DNA of 64,000 bases from Candidatus Korarchaeum sp. (lineage in GTDB: Archaea; Korarchaeota; Korarchaeia; Korarchaeales; Korarchaeaceae). Position numbers and translations under genes: made by a program. Within the stretch, counting starts at the first letter, position 1. Every line of letters starts with the position of its first letter. Under the pieces are notes generated by a model, which searched no databases, was not told where the DNA came from, and saw only the letters and a list, made by a program, of their open reading frames with translations. Shown piece after piece: positions 44,243 to 53,165 of the stretch. The stretch covers positions 105,369-169,368 of the forward strand of contig JAWAID010000002.1 of the NCBI GenBank assembly GCA_038888615.1. The letters run 5' to 3'.

Positions 44243-46526
44243 TAGATCCCCTCTCTACTGCTACGACCTTGGACTCTCCTCCTCTCATCGTTACCCCTAT
44301 TATGTAATCGGCTTCCTCGAGGGTCTCCCTTTTGAGGGAAACCACGATTACCACGGAGCTCTTAGCCAGCTCCCTGAGGGCTCTAGCGTATCTCTTGCAG
44401 TTCAAACCATCTAGCATAGCATCTGCCTCATCGAAGAGGTAGAGTAGCGATGACTTGACCTTCTGAGATGCTAAGATGAACGCGAGAGCGCATAGGGACT
44501 TCTCTCCTCCTGATAGGGAATCCAAGCTGACACTGCTTTTCCCTGGGATGCTAACCATAATCTCAAGACCCTTAATCGATAGGAAGAGCTCCCCTTCACC
44601 CCCATCGAAGAGGACCCTTATCCACTCGTTGAAAGCATTGGATAGCTTTGCCAAAGTACTTTTCAACACGTTCTCCCTCTCATTGTCGATCTTAGAGATT
44701 ATTCCTTCAATTTCCCTCTTCTTTGAGGAGAAATACTCGTAACGCTCTCTGATCTCCTCAAACTCCCTCTTCCTCCTCTCATACTCCTCAGGGGCCCTCG
44801 GGTTCACCTGCCCCATGGACTTGAGCTTGATCTCAAGTGAAAGTAGCTCCTTCCTCGGATCCTGAACCTCTATAGGTTCTGCACCCGATAGATCCTCCAA
44901 TTCACCCTCTAAAATCCTTATTTTAGCTATTAAATCACTTCTTTCTTCCATCAACCTCCTTACCTGCCTTATGTTAGCTTCCCTCCTGGCTAAGGCATCT
45001 TGGTACCTCCTCCTGAGCTCCTGAACGGCTTTCCTCAAGCCATCCAAGAGATCCAAGTTAGGGTCCCTATCGGGTATCTCCGATAGCTCCCTCTCCTTCC
45101 TCGATATCTCCTCATCTATCTCATGAACCTCAGCTCTCAAGCTGTTTACCTCCTCAACTATCCTGCTGAAGTTCCCCAGCGATCTCTCAGGAGCCCCAGC
45201 TACTATGCTACCCTCCCTCTCCACGACCTCGCCCCTCATGGTGACGAACCTAGCCCTCCCTATCAGCTCCCTCCTCACGTCCTCCAAGTCCTCGAGCAGA
45301 ACGGCCCCGAAGATGTGCTTGGCCAGGGCCTCGTACTCGGGATCGAATATCAGGAAGTTATAGAGAGCCGTACCCAAGCTATCCCGGTGCTCTCTCACCT
45401 GAAGCACATCTATAGGGATTATCCTGAACCTCCCCTCCCAATTCCTCAGCTTCTTAGCTATCCTCTTAGCACCCTCCAGGTCCCTGACCACTATATCGTT
45501 AAGCCTCCCGAGTCCCGCGGCTAGGAATGGGAGCTCATACCCTTGCATCGGTCTTATGAGCTCTGAGATGGTACCCAGGAACGAGGGGTCCTCCCTCAAA
45601 AAACCCGGTAACTCCCTCTCTCTCATCAGCGAGCTCATAATCTCCTCCTTAGCCTCAAGGGCCTTCCTCAGAGCGTCCCTCTGCCTCCTCAGGGAGTTGA
45701 GCTCTACTTCAATTTGTCCCCTCCTCCTTACGGGAGAATCCCTGACCTTGGCCTCGAGGTGCCTGAGCTCCTCCTCCCTCCTCTCCAGCTCCTCCCTCAG
45801 GGATTCCACACCCACCTCTTCCTCTATCCTGGGTTCCTCTAGACTACTTAACCTCTCCTTAAGGGATCTGAGCTCAGTCAATATGAGATGCTTCCTAATT
45901 CCATTGATCCTCTCCTCTAAATGCCTTCTCTCCTCCAAAGCCCTAAGTTCCTCCTCCACTCTCTTCAGCTCCCTTTCCCTCTCCCTGAGGACTACTGAGA
46001 CCTCTCTTAGGAGTTGCTCTACCTCATTAAGTTCCTCCAAGGCTTTCTCTCTCTTCTCATCGTACTCCGAAACCCCGCTTATCTCCTCAAGCATCCTGTA
46101 CCTCTCCTGAGGTGTCATCTCTATTACAGATGTTATATCCCCCTGGGTCACGAAGGTGTACCTCTCAGCGATCAAGCCGATTGAGCTGAGTACATCGGCC
46201 ACTTGACTAGCTCGGAGGGGCTTCCCATTTACCCTATAGGAGCTAACCCCGTTCGGCCTTACCCTCCTCGATATCCTGAACCTCTCACCCGAGTTCACCA
46301 CGAGGCTAACCTGAGCCCAGGGAGCGCCCCTCCTAACCAAGTGCTCCAGCCTACTCGCCCTCAACCTCCTAGCCCTCCATCCCATGAGGAAAGCGATGGC
46401 ATCGAGGATGTTACTCTTCCCAGAACCATTAGGTCCCGTTATGGCGATTAGCCCTCTTGGGATGACTATGGTCGCTCTCCTGAACGATTTGAAGTTGATG
46501 AGCTGGAGTTCCTCGATCGATACCAT
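44232..46526 (-). CDS. smc: Miniature SMC ATPase
   Basis: A 764-residue SMC; most SMC proteins have 1100-1200. Walker A ITGPNGSGKSNILDAIAFLM (near 28-47) and the R-loop lie in the N-terminal head. The hinge is at about 305-460 (DPSFLGTISELIRPMQGYEL ... LGRLNDIVVRDLEGAKRIA ... VLLEDLEDVRRELIGRARFV). The C-terminal head has the signature LDSLSGGEKSLCALAFILA and Walker B LYLFDEADAMLD. Each coiled-coil arm is only about 150 residues, half the usual length. It forms condensin with ScpAB for chromosome organisation. It is the first gene of the smc-scpA-scpB-pyrD-tmcA operon. Confidence 0.93.
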   Translation of the reverse strand: MVSIEELQLINFKSFRRATIVIPRGLIAITGPNGSGKSNILDAIAFLMGWRARRLRASRLEHLVRRGAPWAQVSLVVNSGERFRISRRVRPNGVSSYRVNGKPLRASQVADVLSSIGLIAERYTFVTQGDITSVIEMTPQERYRMLEEISGVSEYDEKREKALEELNEVEQLLREVSVVLRERERELKRVEEELRALEERRHLEERINGIRKHLILTELRSLKERLSSLEEPRIEEEVGVESLREELERREEELRHLEAKVRDSPVRRRGQIEVELNSLRRQRDALRKALEAKEEIMSSLMRERELPGFLREDPSFLGTISELIRPMQGYELPFLAAGLGRLNDIVVRDLEGAKRIAKKLRNWEGRFRIIPIDVLQVREHRDSLGTALYNFLIFDPEYEALAKHIFGAVLLEDLEDVRRELIGRARFVTMRGEVVEREGSIVAGAPERSLGNFSRIVEEVNSLRAEVHEIDEEISRKERELSEIPDRDPNLDLLDGLRKAVQELRRRYQDALARREANIRQVRRLMEERSDLIAKIRILEGELEDLSGAEPIEVQDPRKELLSLEIKLKSMGQVNPRAPEEYERRKREFEEIRERYEYFSSKKREIEGIISKIDNERENVLKSTLAKLSNAFNEWIRVLFDGGEGELFLSIKGLEIMVSIPGKSSVSLDSLSGGEKSLCALAFILASQKVKSSLLYLFDEADAMLDGLNCKRYARALRELAKSSVVIVVSLKRETLEEADYIIGVTMRGGESKVVAVERGSIEG

Positions 46527-46610
46527 TCAGCTCAGGCCCGAGGAGTTAAACATTTTAAAGGTTTCTGGTGATCCGTGCCCCTCACACCGCCGAACCCGGA
46601 GCCGTGACCA

Positions 46611-47018
46611 TCACCAGATCGCCAGCACCACCATGCTGAGGGTACCGCCTACACCCTCATTGCTCCTTATCCTCTCTATCGTCTTATTGAGGGAGAAGGT
46701 ATCCGAACTGGAGATCTCAGCTATTATATCGTAGTCTCCGGTCACCTCATAGGCCTTCACGACATCCTCTATGCCCGATATTTCCTTCGCTACATCCGGT
46801 ATGCTGTGGCCGGGCTTCACCTTTATGAGGACAACGGCCCGCATCGCTGTGTCTCCCAACTCGACCGTGAACCTCCTTATCACGCCCACCTTGACAAGCC
46901 TATCTACCCTCTTCCTTACCGTGGCCTCACTCACTCCTAGCTGGTTCGCTATGTCCGTGAAGGGTGTCCTCGCATTTTTAATCAGGATGCTCAGGATCCT
47001 CCTATCCAGCTCATCCAT
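46611..47018 (-). CDS. Lrp/AsnC-family regulator
   Basis: A 135-residue regulator. The N-terminal HTH (DELDRRILSILIKNARTPFT, DIANQLGVSEATVRKRVDRL) is followed by the RAM/ACT-like ligand domain (AVVLIKVKPGHSIPDVAKEI, VVKAYEVTGDYDIIAEI). Such proteins sense amino acids and control metabolism. It lies 84 bp upstream of smc on the same strand but in a different functional context, so a shared transcript is possible but not shown. Confidence 0.93.
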   Translation of the reverse strand: MDELDRRILSILIKNARTPFTDIANQLGVSEATVRKRVDRLVKVGVIRRFTVELGDTAMRAVVLIKVKPGHSIPDVAKEISGIEDVVKAYEVTGDYDIIAEISSSDTFSLNKTIERIRSNEGVGGTLSMVVLAIW

Positions 47019-47753
47019 CCAGCTTCCCAGTTGACGATGGGGTTAGAAGATATAAACGTCCTTCTTGTCTTTGAACCAACATCTCGCCGAAGATTAAGGA
47101 ATTAGTAGTTTCTGGATCCTCAAAGCGCATAATCCCGGGATAGAGCTCCACCAAGCTAAACTAACGGGGACTCAGAGCTCCCTCGGTACCTCGAACCCTT
47201 CTGTTCGATATCAACCCCGTGCCATCCTCGAGGACCTGAGCTGCGTGAAACGATCCGATTCCTCTGGCTTCAGCTTTCCCTAGGGGACGATGCAGTTCGC
47301 GGCCTCACTCATATTCGCGAGGTAACCTGCTCATCATCGAAGGATCTAATGACTGCTCCGAGTACACTGAGCGGGAGGCCCTGTCAGGTGGTCATAGGAA
47401 TTCTCTGAGGGTTCCAAAAGCGAAAAATCGCGTTATCTCGAGACAATCGTAGTGTAAAAGTTTAGGGAGACAGTCCTAATTAAGTGTTAAATGTCACTCG
47501 AAGATAACTTATAGGACCATGCCCTCAACGTTCAATAAGCAGGGGATTTTCCGATAGAGGCCATTGTAAGGTTTATCGAAGCTGAAAGCACTATGAAGGG
47601 TGCTGCAAGGATCATCGAGGGAACTGGGGTGGGGGTCGGCCTAGCGCTCAGGGAGGTGTATGATTTATCTTCGGGCCCCTCAGTAACCTGAGGTGCATTA
47701 CCTTAGGAGTCGGGTCATGCGTAAACCACGCTCCAGCACGAGGTGGACCTGAA
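47019..47753. other. Gene-poor region with a possible gene fragment
   Basis: 735 bp without a complete gene. From 47541 to 47691 one plus-strand frame, lacking a proper start, reads protein-like (DFPIEAIVRFIEAES, then GAARIIEGTGVGVGLALREV). It may be the 3' end of a decayed gene. The remainder has stops in all frames and no recognised RNA. Confidence 0.4.
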
Positions 47754-48542
47754 GTGGGACTGCTGAGGTTACTCTACAGGGTAGCTAGCTTCCTGGGGAT
47801 GCCTTTTTACAGGAGCTACTTGAGTTCCGTCGTTAAGGAGGGCCCCATCCCTAGGCACGTGGCGTTGATATTGGACGGCAATAGGAGGTTCGCGATTAAG
47901 AGGGGGTTGAGCTGGCTTGAAGGCTACAGGATGGGGGCTGAGAGGACGGAGGAGCTGCTCGAATGGCTCCTTGAACTAGGGGTTGAGCACGTCACACTAT
48001 ACGCGTTCTCGACGGAGAACTTCAGGAGGCCTAGGGAGCAGGTGGAAGCCATATTCAGAGTCCTAGAGGAGAAGATATCGCAACTTAAGGAGAGAACGGA
48101 CTTCCTAAGGGAGAAGGGGGTCTCCTTCAGGGTAGTCGGGAGGAAGGAAATGCTACCCGAGTCACTGAGGAATCTGGCTAGCGAGGTGGAGGAACTGACA
48201 TCGGGCTTCGATAAGACACTGAACTTAGCCCTAGCTTACGGAGGGAGGGCTGAGATAGTGGATGCCGTGAGGAAAATAGCTAAGAAGGTCAGGAGTGGGG
48301 AGCTAGATCCTGAAAGCATAGATGATGAGACCATAAGGATGCACTTATACGCTCCGGACCTACCGGACCCGGACCTGATAATAAGGACCTCGGGGGAGGA
48401 GAGGTTGAGCAACTTCCTCCTCTGGCAGTCAGCTTACTCTGAGCTCTACTTCTGCGAGGTCTACCTGCCCGAGATGAGGAAGGTAGATCTGCTGAGAGCC
48501 ATAAGGGATTATCAGAGGAGGAAGAGGAGGTTTGGGTCCTGA
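47754..48542 (+). CDS. uppS: cis-Prenyltransferase (undecaprenyl diphosphate synthase family)
   Basis: A 262-residue cis-prenyltransferase. HVALILDGNRRFAIKRG holds the catalytic Asp41 and the following Asn/Arg; TLYAFSTENFRRP and LIIRTSGEERLSNFLLWQSA are the other conserved regions. It makes the long polyprenyl carrier for archaeal N-glycosylation and surface glycans. The start is a GTG at 47754. Two unknown genes follow with no spacing, forming an operon. Confidence 0.95.
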   Translation: MGLLRLLYRVASFLGMPFYRSYLSSVVKEGPIPRHVALILDGNRRFAIKRGLSWLEGYRMGAERTEELLEWLLELGVEHVTLYAFSTENFRRPREQVEAIFRVLEEKISQLKERTDFLREKGVSFRVVGRKEMLPESLRNLASEVEELTSGFDKTLNLALAYGGRAEIVDAVRKIAKKVRSGELDPESIDDETIRMHLYAPDLPDPDLIIRTSGEERLSNFLLWQSAYSELYFCEVYLPEMRKVDLLRAIRDYQRRKRRFGS

Positions 48543-48543
48543 G

Positions 48544-49428
48544 TTGAACCGCAAGAGGAGGGAGCTCCTTAGGGAGCTAGTGGAGGAGTTCGGGATAGAT
48601 ATAGTGGATACGTTCCAGGTGCGTTTGGACTGCGTGGATAACAGGACCTGCAGGCTCCTCAAGGTGAAGCTCCCTGAACACAACGTCTACTTACTGGAGA
48701 CGCCCGCTTTGGTGAGGTACGCCTCCCACCCTCACATATGCGGGGAATCCCTTAGGAACCTGCTCTCAAGCAACTCCGAGCTCATGAGAGCGGTTATCTC
48801 CCAATTCTCCCTGGAGAGGTTTGGAAGGCCATTAATACACGGTAAGCTCGTGGGGAGCATCGGCTTACCTTATCCCAGGATTGAGGAGCCCAGGAGACTC
48901 GGTGATACCGTGCTAATAGCTTCGTTGCCGGAGCTCGATGCCGAAACCCTTCAAGCGATGAGTGATGAGATCTCAAGCAGAGGTGGGAGCTTGAAGGTCC
49001 TCTTGGCTATCGGCTTCCTCTCGATAGAGGAAATCAGGTCCTTGGATGATGCGGCTGAGTCCTTAGGAGTGGATACCATATACATATCACTCCTCCTCCT
49101 GGGCAGAAGGACCCAGGACGGCGAGATATACCTCTACGGCTACGATACCGGGGCCCTCAGGAGGGGGATGCTGAGGGAGGTCGGCTCCGCTGTGGACGCT
49201 GAGACGTTAAGCAAGCTCGTTCAAGAGTACCCTCCGAGCACGGACCTCTCGCTCACGAGCGGGAGGCTCTCTGGGTCCTTGGATTACCTGAGGTCATCCC
49301 TCGAGAGGACGCTCCTCCTCATGGAGCATCCCATCTTCGACTCATGGCAGGTCGAGAACCTCCTCAGGGAAGCTAAAGCCCTCATGAGGGAGATAAAGAG
49401 GAGAGGTGGTGAGGATAGGCTGCCCTGA
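48544..49428 (+). CDS. Hypothetical protein (uppS operon)
   Basis: About 294 residues that I do not recognise. RLLKVKLPEHNVYLLETPAL and DTVLIASLPELDAETLQAMS read as alternating strands and helices. The C-terminal half is helical (LREAKALMREIKRRGG). I chose TTG 48544, directly after the uppS stop and about 13 bases after a GGAGG stretch; TTG 48532 is possible. It overlaps the next gene by 23 bp. Linkage to uppS hints at lipid-carrier or nucleotide-sugar metabolism, but this is only context. Confidence 0.75.
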   Translation: MNRKRRELLRELVEEFGIDIVDTFQVRLDCVDNRTCRLLKVKLPEHNVYLLETPALVRYASHPHICGESLRNLLSSNSELMRAVISQFSLERFGRPLIHGKLVGSIGLPYPRIEEPRRLGDTVLIASLPELDAETLQAMSDEISSRGGSLKVLLAIGFLSIEEIRSLDDAAESLGVDTIYISLLLLGRRTQDGEIYLYGYDTGALRRGMLREVGSAVDAETLSKLVQEYPPSTDLSLTSGRLSGSLDYLRSSLERTLLLMEHPIFDSWQVENLLREAKALMREIKRRGGEDRLP

Positions 49429-50017
49429 CCCAGAGGACCTAGCTCCGATCCTGCTGAAGGCCCTTAGGTCGGGCTGCAGGACCTTCTCAGAGGAGCTCCT
49501 GAGGCTCACAGCGGGCTGCCGCACCCCGACGAAGTTGGTGGTCCCGAAGTACTACTTGGCGATGCTAGGGGACCGCATTGGGAGACTGATGTCCTCAGAT
49601 GACTTAAGCCTCCTCAGTTGCTGGTGCGAGGTCGAAGGGGGGGTGAGGGTCGTCCTAGCCCTCTCCCTAAGCAGGCTAGCCATGTCCTTCCCCGAGGAGG
49701 CTTACGGTACCGCTAGGGGGCTGGAGGGCTGCGGGGGGAGGGATCTCCTCTCCAGGTGGGTCTACCCCGTGGTGGCGATCTGGGACCCCTCGTACTTGGA
49801 TCGTCTGGACAGGCACAGCTACCTGATGAGCTGGGCCTGGCTCGCTACCTACTCACCCGATGACTTCGACCTGGCCCTCGAGAGGGTGATGATGAGGTCC
49901 GATGTGGTGGACGATGCGCTGATAAGGGCCCTGAGGAGGTTGAGGAAGGTCAACCCGAGCAGGACGTATGAGAGGATAAGGAAATACCCATACATCCTCA
50001 GTAGAGTAATTCCCTGA
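49406..50017 (+). CDS. Hypothetical protein (uppS operon)
   Basis: A 203-residue protein, family not recognised. It is rich in leucine and arginine with several cysteines (GCPDPEDLA; RSGCRTFSEELLRLTAGCRT; LLSCWCEVEGG; LEGCGGRD), which could bind metal or form disulfides. The C-terminal part is helical. The start GTG lies inside the preceding gene (23-bp overlap). The 3' end overlaps the convergent aroD by 20 bp. Confidence 0.7.
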   Translation: MVRIGCPDPEDLAPILLKALRSGCRTFSEELLRLTAGCRTPTKLVVPKYYLAMLGDRIGRLMSSDDLSLLSCWCEVEGGVRVVLALSLSRLAMSFPEEAYGTARGLEGCGGRDLLSRWVYPVVAIWDPSYLDRLDRHSYLMSWAWLATYSPDDFDLALERVMMRSDVVDDALIRALRRLRKVNPSRTYERIRKYPYILSRVIP

Positions 50018-50627
50018 GCAGTATCGCTTCATCCAGGCTGATCTGCCCCTCAGCGGTAGGTGATCCTAGGTAGGAGTAGACCAGAGGGGAGCCCAGGGCC
50101 GCTGAGAGCCTCCTGCTGAAAGCCCCCCTCGATCCCATGCAGAAGGCCACGAGCCTCCCCTCGTGATCCAGCCTCCTGTAGAGGGAGAGGACTCGGTAAG
50201 CCTCCAACTCATCCCTGGCTAGGGTCACTACCTTAGCTATGCTCCCCAGCGATAGCAGGTCCTCAGCTATCCTGATGAGCTCCTCCTGACCGGGGGTGCC
50301 CTTAGGGTCGTGCCAAGAGAAGATAGCGTTCCTCACATCAACGCCACGGTTCTCGTATTCCACATCGACATAACCGCAGATCTCAGATACGCTCTCCAAC
50401 CACTCCTTGCTCTGAGGCCTCCCCCTACCCCCGTGAGATGCGCTCCTCCAGGTGATTATCACCCTGTCGTTCAGGCCTGAGATTATGGGGCTCAGCTCCT
50501 CAACGGATGGGGGGTCCTCCCATATGAGGTCAGCCCTCAGCTCTACTAAGTCAGCTCCTCTCATTATGGCGCGCTTCATGCTCTTCCTCAGGGGCTCCGT
50601 CCCCTGAACGCTCACTACTACCTTCAT
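49998..50627 (-). CDS. aroD: 3-Dehydroquinate dehydratase, type I
   Basis: A 209-residue type I enzyme of the shikimate pathway. GADLVELRADLIWEDPP, then WRSASHGGRGRP, VDVEYENRGVD, FSWHDPKGTPGQEEL with the active-site histidine, and SIAKVVTLARDELEAYRVL with the Schiff-base lysine are visible. FCMGSRGAFSRRLSAALGSP closes the barrel. Its ATG overlaps the ADTH synthase stop by four bases, linking consecutive early steps of the archaeal aromatic pathway. Confidence 0.93.
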   Translation of the reverse strand: MKVVVSVQGTEPLRKSMKRAIMRGADLVELRADLIWEDPPSVEELSPIISGLNDRVIITWRSASHGGRGRPQSKEWLESVSEICGYVDVEYENRGVDVRNAIFSWHDPKGTPGQEELIRIAEDLLSLGSIAKVVTLARDELEAYRVLSLYRRLDHEGRLVAFCMGSRGAFSRRLSAALGSPLVYSYLGSPTAEGQISLDEAILLRELLY

Positions 50628-51403
50628 TTAAGGTACACCGCAGCTTCCTCGGGCCTCATCCTCTCGAAGAGGATGGCAGCTATGGCTCTGACCATTGCTG
50701 CAGGTTTCTCGTGCTGAAAGACGTTCCTACCTATCGATACCCCGGCGGCCCCTCCTTCCATAGCTCCAGCTACCATCTCAAGCACCTGAATCTCGTTCTC
50801 CATCTTGGGGCCCCCCGCTATCACAACGGGAACGCTCACGCTCCTGGTGACCATCTTGAAGCTATCCGGGTCTCCCGTGTACGGGACCTTCACCACGTCA
50901 GCCCCCAGCTCGGCGCCTATCCTAGCTACCATAGCTATAGCGTTAGGATCGAACTTGTCCTTAACGTTGGGTCCTCTAGCGTACATCATGGCTAGGAGAG
51001 GCATCCCGAGCTCATCAGCCTCAGCTGCGACGAACCCAAGCTTCTCAAGCATCTCGGGCTCACTCCTCTCTCCCCCAACGTTAACGTGGACGCTCACACC
51101 ATCGGCTCCCAGTCTAACGGCCTCGATGACCTCAGCCACCCTCACCTTCCTGTTAGGCTCCGGTCCCAGCGAGGTGCTGGCGGACATGTGCATTATCACG
51201 GGCACCTTCGCCTCCCTAAGTGACTTCATCATCCCCTTGTGGAGCACGACGCAGGTAGCCCCACCCTTGGCCACCTCGCTGACTATCCAGTTGATGTCAG
51301 TGAGCCCCTTTATAGGGCCGTCAGTCACTCCGTGGTCCATGGGGATGCAGAGCATCTTTCCATCCCTCATGATCCTCGATAACCTCACTTCCTTACCCCA
51401 CAT
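50624..51403 (-). CDS. 2-Amino-3,7-dideoxy-D-threo-hept-6-ulosonate (ADTH) synthase / class I FBA-like aldolase
   Basis: A 259-residue DeoC/FBA-family aldolase. CIPMDHGVTDGPIKGLTDIN is the hallmark segment, DVVKVPYTGDPDSF holds the Schiff-base lysine, and VPVVIAGGPKMENE and AAGVSIGRNVFQHEKP the phosphate site. The same fold serves archaeal fructose-bisphosphate aldolase, but the four-base overlap with aroD favours ADTH synthase, the first step of the archaeal shikimate route from aspartate semialdehyde. Confidence 0.85.
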   Translation of the reverse strand: MWGKEVRLSRIMRDGKMLCIPMDHGVTDGPIKGLTDINWIVSEVAKGGATCVVLHKGMMKSLREAKVPVIMHMSASTSLGPEPNRKVRVAEVIEAVRLGADGVSVHVNVGGERSEPEMLEKLGFVAAEADELGMPLLAMMYARGPNVKDKFDPNAIAMVARIGAELGADVVKVPYTGDPDSFKMVTRSVSVPVVIAGGPKMENEIQVLEMVAGAMEGGAAGVSIGRNVFQHEKPAAMVRAIAAILFERMRPEEAAVYLK

Positions 51404-51664
51404 AGCTATCCAGGGTGCTTGAAGAATCGTGGATTAATCCGATGCGTGCAGTTGGAACTGTACGCGAACTCGCCGAAGATGGGGTAACCTTGAAAAGGAT
51501 AAATCCGAGAGTTTCAGCGGTTCCCATGCTCATGATCAATAAGGTCGTGGAGCTGAGCCTCCTGTTGATGACCGCTTACTCTACCCTCAACTTACTGAGG
51601 TCCTCCGTAGGCATTTTGAGGCTTCCGAGAGCTGGGGGAGCTTATCGGGGGGGTTATCATCTCG
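51404..51664. other. Intergenic, possible short frame
   Basis: 261 bp between divergent genes. A plus frame from 51415 reads GTVRELAEDGVTLKRINPRV and then a hydrophobic stretch, but has no clear promoter or family and runs into the glycosyltransferase gene in another frame. I do not call it a gene. A GGGGGG run at 51647-51652 probably serves as the ribosome-binding site of the next gene. Confidence 0.4.
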
Positions 51665-52624
51665 GTGGTGATCCCGGCTAGGAACGAGGAAGGTAGACTG
51701 GGCGAGTGCCTGGAGTCCGTCCTACCACAGCTCAGCGAGTCCGATGAGCTCATAGTGGTGAACGATTGCAGTACCGATTCCACCGAGCTTGAAGCTCTGG
51801 AGAAGCTCGATGAGAGGTGCAAGCTCATTACCTTACTTCAGAAACCGGACGGATGGACTGGAAAATCTTGGGCTTGCTATCAGGGGTACCTCCATTCATC
51901 AGGAGATGTGATCGTCTTCATGGATGCTGATACTAGGCTGATAGGTAGTTTGAGGGAAGCTATATCCTTAATGAGGGACTACGATGCTGTATCGCAGGTC
52001 CCCAGGATTAGGTGCGGGAGCCTGGTCTGCGGGGCCGTCGAAGTAGCGCTCGTCTCACTGATAAGGCTCTTCTTCCCTTACTGGGGGAGCAGGGCTTGGC
52101 TCATGGGCGCTTTCATGATCTGGAGGAGGGAAGCTTACGAATCCGTGGGAACACATGCCTCAGTCAAGAGCAGCCTCGTGGAGGACGCAGACCTAGCCAG
52201 GCTGGCCCTTAAGATGGGGATGAAGGTTTCCTTCTTCCTTGGCGGAATCGCGGAGAGCTGCTGGGTCAATAGCTGGAAAGAGGCTTACGAGGTCATCAAA
52301 AGGATAAGCCTGGGCGCTAGCGCTGGAAGGCACGCTTCCTTCCTGGTTTTCCTGCTCCTGACTTACGCGAGCCTCACGATATACCTCTCACCGGTGATGG
52401 CTCTCCTAGGACATTTAGATCCCGCTATCGTATCCATTTACCTATTATCCGTGCTCTCTTACGCTTCCCTCTCCATCATAGAGGTCAGGGCTAACCCTTG
52501 CTCTTTCATCCTAGCCCCGCTGGCTCTCCCCCTGATAGGATTGGCCTTAATCCAAGCATCGGAGCAGCATAGGGTCGAGTGGAGGGGGAGGGTTTACTCA
52601 ACCGCCGAAGAGGGCACCCAGTAG
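51665..52624 (+). CDS. Family 2 glycosyltransferase with C-terminal membrane helices
   Basis: A 319-residue GT-A enzyme. VIPARNEEGRLGECLESVLP and IVVNDCSTDSTELE bind the nucleotide sugar, VFMDADTRL is the DxD motif, and LVEDADLARLALKMGMKV the acceptor-side ED motif. Three or four hydrophobic helices follow at the C-terminus, so it acts at the membrane. It resembles CrtQ-like and lipid-glycosylating GT2 enzymes. Start choice is awkward: GTG 51665 follows a G-run, but the homologous core may begin slightly upstream (GGVIISVVIPARNE). It overlaps the convergent CBS gene by 27 bp. Confidence 0.88.
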   Translation: MVIPARNEEGRLGECLESVLPQLSESDELIVVNDCSTDSTELEALEKLDERCKLITLLQKPDGWTGKSWACYQGYLHSSGDVIVFMDADTRLIGSLREAISLMRDYDAVSQVPRIRCGSLVCGAVEVALVSLIRLFFPYWGSRAWLMGAFMIWRREAYESVGTHASVKSSLVEDADLARLALKMGMKVSFFLGGIAESCWVNSWKEAYEVIKRISLGASAGRHASFLVFLLLTYASLTIYLSPVMALLGHLDPAIVSIYLLSVLSYASLSIIEVRANPCSFILAPLALPLIGLALIQASEQHRVEWRGRVYSTAEEGTQ

Positions 52625-53026
52625 CAGCATGAATATATCTATGAGATCCCTCATGGAGAATATTCCCACGGGTCTTCCCTCATCATCAACTATCGGGAGG
52701 TGGGATACATCGTTTACCCTCATCCTCCTAGTGGCTTCCTCAAGAGAATCGGTGGGCTTACCAGTCACCGGGTTTTCACTCATTATCTCCATTATGCTCA
52801 CGCCCTTCCCGATCAAGCCCTTGTAACCGGCGTATAACAAGTCCCTCTGAGTGACTATGCCCCTGAGCTTCCCCTCTCCATCAACCACCAGCACGCTACC
52901 TATCCTGTTCTCCCACATCAGCTTCACCGCATCGTCTATCGTAGCCGTATCGGGTAGGGATAAGGGGTTCCTGACCATGAAGTCCTCGAGCCTCAGGGGA
53001 GCCTTCCTCTTGGGCTTCCAAGCCAT
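52598..53026 (-). CDS. CBS-domain pair protein
   Basis: About 142 residues forming one Bateman module of two CBS domains: TIDDAVKLMWENRIGSVLVV, GIVTQRDLLYAGY for the first, and SLEEATRRMRVNDVSHLPIV, GIFSMRDLIDIFML for the second. CBS pairs bind adenosine nucleotides. There is no effector domain, so it probably regulates another protein. ATG 53026 is favoured; TTG 53056 would lie at the expected transcription start. Confidence 0.9.
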   Translation of the reverse strand: MAWKPKRKAPLRLEDFMVRNPLSLPDTATIDDAVKLMWENRIGSVLVVDGEGKLRGIVTQRDLLYAGYKGLIGKGVSIMEIMSENPVTGKPTDSLEEATRRMRVNDVSHLPIVDDEGRPVGIFSMRDLIDIFMLLLGALFGG

Positions 53027-53165
53027 AATGTCGACCCGAGCGTGGAGGGGGTGCAAGGTAAAAAAGGCGATGGTCCCATTAATTAAGTTAAATGCTTAAT
53101 AAATTTCAGAAGGTTTTGGGATGGTGTCGTGAAATCCTTATTAAAGGTGGCTTCGGGGAGCCAGG

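Noticed and set aside
51415..51681. 88-codon frame before the glycosyltransferase gene
   Set aside because: It runs into the glycosyltransferase in another frame, and has no promoter or recognised family.
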